Below, one piece after another: positions 7,450 to 11,389 of a stretch of DNA of 11,389 bases. Source of the DNA: Larix sibirica (Eukaryota; Streptophyta; Pinopsida; Pinales; Pinaceae); NCBI GenBank assembly GCA_004151065.3, contig NWUY0300016650.1, positions 23,691 through 35,079 of the forward strand, written 5' to 3'. The first letter of the stretch is position 1. The number at the start of each line of letters is the position of its first letter. The notes beneath the pieces are model-generated. The model saw only the letters and a program-made list of their open reading frames with translations. It did no database searches and had not been told where the DNA came from. The translations under genes and the position numbers were made by a program.

Positions 7450-8190
7450 ATGGGACAACCGAAAGGAACAAGGGGGAAAAACAAGAAGAATGATGATCAA
7501 CAGGAAGCAGGGAAAACAAGGAAAGGCTATGGAGTAGAGGTATCCATTCTGGTTCGCCTGCTCGTCGATAAGTGGGAAGCAAGGTTGATGGCCGATAGTC
7601 TCTCCACGGGGAGCCAGGAACAACCATGGGATCCATACTGGTTGGTGAAGAACATGCTGGGAGAGATTATGGAAGACATGCTCACCAATTGGGCAAGGCA
7701 TGCTACACAGACCCTGAGAACCACACTGCCAAATATGGCAGCCACGCTCAGTAGCCTGGAGAACACTCTCAGTTGGGACTCTTACGCCCCTAATAGGAAC
7801 CTCCATCAGGACTTCTGTATGGGTGGCAGCGCTCACAGAGTCTCCCCCTCTGTTGCTAAAGCATATGCGACACCTGGTAACATGGTCAATCAACATGGTG
7901 GGGAGCTAGACAAGGAGAAAGGCAAGGAGCTGGTCCAGATGAAAAGCAAGGAGCCGGCTCAACTCTCCTTCCCTATCCCCACCACTATGGGCACTGTTCT
8001 CACCAAAAGAGTTCGCATCGACCAGGAAGGAAATGCTCTCGCCAGTCGAAAGACTGTGCCCCTACCTGTTAATCTCCCTACAAAAGACACTCAACCCCTT
8101 GCGAAAGACTCGGAGGATGAAGAATATTACGGCTGCCCAATCTTGGAAGAGACTCCCTCTGATGCAGAAGCTCCTTCAGTGCCCGATTAA
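7450..8190 (+). CDS. Intact 246-aa ORF of the retroposon, unknown function
   Basis: The frame is open from further upstream (first ATG 7246). I choose the ATG at 7450 because its context TTCCATGGG is strong and the protein becomes coding-like only from there. Residues 1-28 are very basic (MGQPKGTRGKNKKN). About 29-105 are predicted helical, with Trp- and Leu-containing amphipathic stretches (VEVSILVRLLVDKWEARLMA, WLVKNMLGEIMEDMLTNWAR). About 106-200 are polar and Lys/Glu-rich, and the last 25 are acidic (DSEDEEYYGCPILEETPSDA). No CCHC zinc knuckle, RNA-recognition fold, endonuclease or reverse transcriptase signature is visible, and no signal peptide or membrane segment. A basic N-terminus plus helices is compatible with nucleic-acid binding, as in ORF1-type proteins, but this is inference. 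It might be a captured host gene. It stays open over 247 codons, unlike the stop-riddled gypsy sequence nearby. Confidence 0.6.
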   Translation: MGQPKGTRGKNKKNDDQQEAGKTRKGYGVEVSILVRLLVDKWEARLMADSLSTGSQEQPWDPYWLVKNMLGEIMEDMLTNWARHATQTLRTTLPNMAATLSSLENTLSWDSYAPNRNLHQDFCMGGSAHRVSPSVAKAYATPGNMVNQHGGELDKEKGKELVQMKSKEPAQLSFPIPTTMGTVLTKRVRIDQEGNALASRKTVPLPVNLPTKDTQPLAKDSEDEEYYGCPILEETPSDAEAPSVPD

Positions 8191-8204
8191 GGAGGTTCCT
8201 CCTT
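8189..8204. repeat. 7-bp inverted repeat over the ORF stop codon
   Basis: AAGGAGG (8189-8195), which includes the last two bases of the TAA stop, pairs exactly with CCTCCTT (8198-8204) across TT. In a transcript this would put a compact GC-rich hairpin at the termination site. Confidence 0.55.
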
Positions 8205-8482
8205 GTTTTTTCCAGCAGTTTTATATTACTATGTTTCTTAGTTTATTACATAGTTCACCAGACTACTGGTTCCTAGGCTTTTATGGTCATGACATTACTA
8301 CTAGCTTACCCTGGTCTCCTTGCATAGGGAAGGGTTTTTTGTATAATTTTGATCAGAATCGCTATGATCCTTTTGATCTCCTTGGGTGGTGGCTCATTCC
8401 GATTAGGCCACCACAGACTGTATTTACTCTTGTATTTTTAACTCTTCTCGATTAATAGAATGTTGCAGCCTTGCAAAAAAAT
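8205..8482 (+). other. LINE-like 3' tail of the retroposon
   Basis: The T-rich 3' region after the ORF contains the stem-loop at 8386-8414, then TTTACTCTTGTATTTTTAAC, AATAGA (8454-8459) and A7 (8475-8481). This arrangement resembles the 3' ends of plant LINEs, where the reverse transcriptase recognises the RNA end. A second open frame (8033-8455), one base out of phase with the main ORF, covers most of it. Confidence 0.5.
8386..8414 (+). other. 3'-terminal stem-loop, 8-bp stem
   Basis: GTGGTGGC (8386-8393) pairs exactly with GCCACCAC (8407-8414) around a 13-nt loop, 60 bases before the A-run. Position and strength suit an RNA recognition element for a LINE reverse transcriptase, as known for stringent-type LINEs. 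That role here is inferred. Confidence 0.6.
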
Positions 8483-8495
8483 AGGTTGAGTTAAA
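8483..8495. repeat. Right target-site duplication of retroposon
   Basis: AGGTTGAGTTAAA follows the A-run and one T. The single difference from the left copy is G for C at the eighth base. Confidence 0.8.
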
Positions 8496-8751
8496 GTTCA
8501 TTACAGGAATTCATCAGTTCTCTTCATGTTAGGGCCCACTTGAAAAGTGTTTGTTAGTGAATGCACCTCTTTATGTATATTTTGTGATTGCATTGATATT
8601 ATGTAGTTGTGTGTTTACAAGTATGTAGCCCAACATTTTATGTCCTTGTGTGTGGGTAAGGATTTGTTTCATGCTTACTTTCAACAATTATTTATCATTG
8701 CGCTTCATGTTGAAGTTTTTTCATCAAAATACTATGTCCATGTCTTTTGTG

Positions 8752-8813
8752 GAAGGAATGTTTTAATGTTGAGCACATTGTGCGACTGGTTTTTGCTTTT
8801 GTAGCATTCCTTC
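8752..8813. repeat. 9-bp inverted repeat with nested hairpin
   Basis: GAAGGAATG (8752-8760) and CATTCCTTC (8805-8813) are exact complements. The 44-nt interval holds GCACA/TGTGC (8773-8783). Confidence 0.5.
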
Positions 8814-8887
8814 ATGGTTATTTTTGAGCATTGCATTTACATTTTTGAAGAGTAACAAGATTTTTAAATGTTCCAATAGGAGAGCTA

Positions 8888-8905
8888 AAGGGAACTTTGT
8901 TCCCT
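8888..8905. repeat. 7-bp inverted repeat with TTT loop
   Basis: AGGGAAC (8889-8895) pairs with GTTCCCT (8899-8905). It is small and possibly chance. Confidence 0.4.
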
Positions 8906-9452
8906 AGATGAGTTGAGCTACGTAAAACTTAAACCTTTGGTAGGCTAAACTAGTTATAGTAGTTAATTTCATTTAATAGCATTTAGTTCCACAACAATTA
9001 AATTTGGTAATGCAGTTTTTTTAGTAGAAATTGCCGTGAGGGTTGCATAAATAGTGCACAACACTGGAATCTTACACACCATGGTTGATAATTTAAGTAT
9101 AAGTTAAGAGGTTTGACAATCAATTGTTGTAATTCCTTGGCTCACCACCGTGTTGTTGATTTGGAACATTTTCCCATATCAATGGTCACCTAACTACACA
9201 TTTTGACCAAATTTAGGATTTCCTTGAGGAAAAAATCTAGGGAGTGTAGTATGGTATACCATTAGAAAAACAAAGGGCCATTAGTAAAGTGAATGCCCTA
9301 TGGTTGAATGATATACTACCATTATGTTGAACCCATTTTATTGAGAACACAAGAGTGGCAGTTTATGAGTTATGCTAGAAAGCCTAGCATGACTTGTATC
9401 ATTGTCCCTAGATACAAAAGTATGGAAGTACTCTAGTTGTGATGTACTATGA

Positions 9453-9892
9453 ATTTTTTGGGTAAACACTCAACATATTGAAGAATTCATAGTCATGTCA
9501 TCCATGCTAGAAAGGTTTGAGAATAATATATTTGTAGTAGAATATGATATTGTAGGAAACCAGAACAAGAACTTGAATAAGGACAACTGTAGATCTGAGA
9601 ATGATCGAAATGGATCACTTCCACATTTCTAGAAATGTAATGAACTTGGTATTGTTGCATGAAATTTCCCACAACCATGTTAGCCTTAGTGTGGACATTG
9701 CAGAAAATTGGGCATAATGCAGTGGAATTAAAGCTAACAGAAAAGTGGGAATTATATGATGAAATAAAACATGCAGTTAACCTAGTAAATTATGAACAAT
9801 AGATGCTTGGGAATGTTGTAGATTCATACATTGATATTAATATCATTACTAGAGTAGGTCCAAAACTAGTGCAGATCCAGGTGTTGCAATGA
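9453..9892 (+). pseudogene. Gag/nucleocapsid remnant with two degenerate zinc knuckles
   Basis: An open stretch of 59 codons (9453-9629) is followed by stop-broken CCHC-like sequence. Knuckle 1 reads around KCNELGIVA and NFPQPC (9633-9680) and keeps one clear Cys. The His and neighbouring Cys positions are changed, and stops occupy two codons. Knuckle 2 starts CGHCRKLG (9690-9713). A one-base shift there continues as GHNAVELKLTEKWELYDEIK (from 9710), with the expected His but not the last Cys. That frame runs to TAG, then on to TGA at 9890-9892. Tandem zinc knuckles bind RNA in retroelement nucleocapsid. Here they cannot be functional. Confidence 0.6.
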
Positions 9893-10258
9893 TAGACAAA
9901 ATTATAAAATATTATTCAGATGCCCCATGATTTGATCTATTGAGGCAGAAACAATATCTAAAGGATGAAATTTAAGGAATGCATGATGGCCTTTGCAAAA
10001 GGGAGATGCGCACCTTGACACCATCAAAACTGTAGAGTCTTGATAGAAGACCATCAAGAAAGTGCCATGATAGGCCTCTACACCCGATAGAGGATGATAT
10101 CTAGATTACATGAAGGCATTCCTAAGAATTTTGGAAGATGACAAGTCATCCACAATGCTGTGATATATCCTAGAATAAATACTATATGTTCTTACAAATG
10201 TTGATGGAGGAACTCCATGTTGGGTGTAAAGACGCCATGCAAATAATTTTGACTAAAT
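9893..10258 (+). other. Linker between nucleocapsid and protease traces
   Basis: No domain is recognisable. Short open pieces in several frames with frequent stops suggest decayed polyprotein sequence. Confidence 0.35.
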
Positions 10259-10600
10259 GCTCTTATAAGAGGGGTTGAGGTTCAAGATGTTTTGCTCACC
10301 TTGGGATCTAATGTAAATTTTTTACCAATTAACAAATCATGGGATCTCATCGGTTAGCCTAAGTTGGTGTATTCATATATCCAATTAGACATGGAAAATC
10401 AATTGTGGATTTATTTGAATGGCGAATTGGAGCTTGTTGAAGTCAACCTAGGTGGAGTGAAGAGCTAAGAATACTTCAAAATAATTGAAACTCTACATGA
10501 AAAGGAACACTATCCTCTATTGTTGGGCATCAATATGAATTTTGGTAATGATATGATATTGGATTTCAAGTAGTAGAGGACGTTGTTTGAAAGGGAAGGA
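10259..10600 (+). pseudogene. Retropepsin (aspartic protease) remnant, catalytic Asp lost
   Basis: One frame with four internal stops matches the plant Ty3-type protease pattern. The active-site loop reads VQDVLLTLGSNVNFLP (about 10283-10330), where the family has Asp-x-Gly-Ser. The catalytic Asp is replaced by Thr (ACC at 10298-10300), so the enzyme would be inactive. The flap and core region contains YSYIQLDMENQ. The C-terminal signature YPLLLGINMNFGNDMILDFK (about 10511-10570) corresponds to the conserved LLGxxW/F...N..ID motif. Stops interrupt the match before and after. The role in an intact element would be polyprotein cleavage. Confidence 0.7.
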
Positions 10601-10847
10601 AGGCGAGTCATCTAGCTTTTGAACTCCTCACAAGGAGGGGGAATTGTTGAGCAAGTAGAAGAGGATTTGGGGAGCAATGTGTTATATCAATGTTATAATA
10701 TCACCATTGGCCAATGAGAAGATTACATTAATCCAACTATGGATGGATAACTAAGTGAACAATTTGCGCTTATGACATCATTTCCAATGAATCTATGAAC
10801 ATATCGAAGAATGGGAATATGAGTAGTCTGCTCATCATTGTGTAATG
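10601..10847 (+). pseudogene. Protease-to-gag linker remnant
   Basis: The protease frame continues, broken by stops, through EQVEEDLGSNVLYQCYNITI (about 10645-10704) and EDYINPTMDG (about 10712-10741). From memory, a similar acidic linker with an EDYxNPTxDG segment follows the protease in plant Ty3-like predicted polyproteins. The frame changes by one base near 10848. Confidence 0.45.
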
Positions 10848-11389
10848 GTCAAGTCTATTTGGTGGATGGGTGCAAAGGTAAAAGGACAGCTGCCCTTTGA
10901 TGGAACATGAGATGTTGCAGAGTTTATAGAAAATATTTCCAAATAGATTGAACCATATGAATAAAGGCCCTTGATATCATGTTGAAGGATGCTCTTGAAA
11001 AATGGTGGTATGTGCACAAATAATCACTAGAAAAATGGGAAGATAAAAAAACTCATCTATGGACTAGAGTTACATAATTGAAGTCAGAGTTTCGGGAGTT
11101 GGATGTTGTACCAGGGGAAGTCATTGAGGGACTTTCCATGATTAGTCTGACATTGTTCGTAGGAGACACTAGTCCAATAAGACATGCTGAAAGTTGTGAA
11201 AATATATGGAATAAGAAGGGAAATATGATACAATAGTCGGTGCATAAGTTTGTACATACATTAGGATTACTTACAAATACTTGGTGTATGTGGGAAGAAA
11301 AATGGCATTAGGCAAAGTTGTGGAAATATCTATAGACCAGGTTTTTGTGCCATCTTTAGATTATGTGAAGAAGTGACATAAAGCATTGC
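10848..11389 (+). pseudogene. Gag-like domain remnant, continues past right edge
   Basis: The first part reads GQLPFDGT, stop, DVAEFIENISK (about 10884-10940). The frame then shifts, and from 10970 a longer trace runs LDIMLKDALEKWWYVHK, stop, SLEKWEDKKTHLWTRVT. It goes on to SVHKFVHTLGLLTNTW (11237-11284). Paired Trp residues after a Leu/Ala helix and a later (H/N)xFxHTL segment are typical of Ty3-type gag domains. There are at least six in-frame stops. The domain lies downstream of the protease, opposite to the textbook order. Confidence 0.55.

Larger units (their letters stand above)
7031..8482 (+). mobile_element. Non-autonomous retroposon: tRNA-like head, one ORF, LINE-like tail
   Basis: This element of about 1452 bp is bounded by 13-bp direct repeats (7018-7030, 8483-8495; one mismatch) and ends in a short A-run (8475-8481). 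These are signs of target-primed reverse transcription. Composition is clearly GC-richer than both flanks. The order is tRNA-like head (7031 to about 7130), leader, intact ORF (7450-8190), 3' region with stem-loop (8386-8414), and AATAGA (8454-8459) just before the tail. No reverse transcriptase or endonuclease is present, so mobility must come from another element. Length is far above a normal SINE and well below a full LINE. The nearly matching duplications and uninterrupted ORF suggest a fairly recent insertion. Alternatives are a processed retrogene or a LINE with an internal deletion. Confidence 0.75.
8496..9452. other. AT-rich flank, no gene recognised
   Basis: This is pre-insertion DNA to the right of the retroposon. 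It contains the hairpins at 8752-8813 and 8889-8905 and a 12-bp palindrome ATGGTATACCAT (9251-9262). Fragments from about 9350 on may be upstream gag sequence of the gypsy-like element, but stops are too frequent to assign. Confidence 0.4.
9453..11389 (+). mobile_element. Decayed Ty3/gypsy-like retrotransposon, right-truncated
   Basis: Three recognisable coding traces lie on one strand: nucleocapsid zinc knuckles (9630-9740), retropepsin (10259-10600) and a gag-like domain (10848 to the edge). All are crossed by many TAG, TGA and TAA stops and at least two frameshifts. Reverse transcriptase, RNase H, integrase and LTRs are not in the window. They would be expected to the right if the copy is long enough. 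The copy is dead and old, in contrast to the intact retroposon at 7031-8482. Confidence 0.7.

Noticed and set aside
7330-7896. 188-codon minus-strand open frame inside the retroposon
   Set aside because: It is antisense to the better-supported plus-strand ORF, has Cys/Ser/His/Phe-rich composition without motifs, and is best explained as its shadow.

Overview
The window looks like intergenic or accessory nuclear DNA of a seed plant with a large, repeat-rich genome. A conifer-type gymnosperm is my best guess. The reasons are low GC over most of the length, plant Ty3/gypsy-like protein traces full of in-frame stops, tRNA-derived SINE heads, a plant-type short intron signal, and no bacterial gene organisation. 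The species cannot be named from the sequence. No complete housekeeping gene is visible. Most long open frames are chance frames or shadows.

Bases 1-1600 may hold pieces of a gene or pseudogene. There is a GC-richer 90-codon open frame entering from the left edge (3-272). It is followed by several inverted repeats (273-359) beside an ambiguous base (306), a plausible 145-nt intron (444-588) between coding-like stretches, and a separate candidate terminal exon (1488-1574) behind a good acceptor. I recognise none of these proteins, and the pieces do not join in one frame.

Bases 1600-7017 are mostly AT-rich repeat debris. They contain a nested inverted repeat (2036-2089), direct repeats (2481-2612, 2895-2936), a nearly perfect 92-bp tandem duplication (3044-3227), two tRNA-like SINE heads in opposite orientation (about 3770-3843 minus, 4142-4223 plus), a short telomere-like run (5261-5280), and an Arg/Gly-rich retroelement-like coding trace (5884-6036).

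Bases 7018-8495 hold the most interesting object. It is a complete, roughly 1.45-kb, GC-richer non-LTR retroposon, bounded by a 13-bp target-site duplication with one mismatch. It starts with a decayed tRNA-like head containing a 19-bp tandem duplication. It carries one intact 246-codon ORF of unknown function and no reverse transcriptase. It ends in a LINE-like 3' tail with an 8-bp stem-loop and a short A-run. It therefore looks like a SINE-headed, LINE-tailed, ORF-carrying non-autonomous element.

Bases 8496-11389 contain spacer DNA and then a badly decayed plus-strand Ty3/gypsy-like element. It shows two degenerate zinc knuckles (9630-9740), a retropepsin domain that has lost its catalytic Asp (10259-10600), a linker, and a gag-like domain (10848 to the right edge). 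The order zinc knuckle, protease, gag-like differs from the textbook gag-first order.
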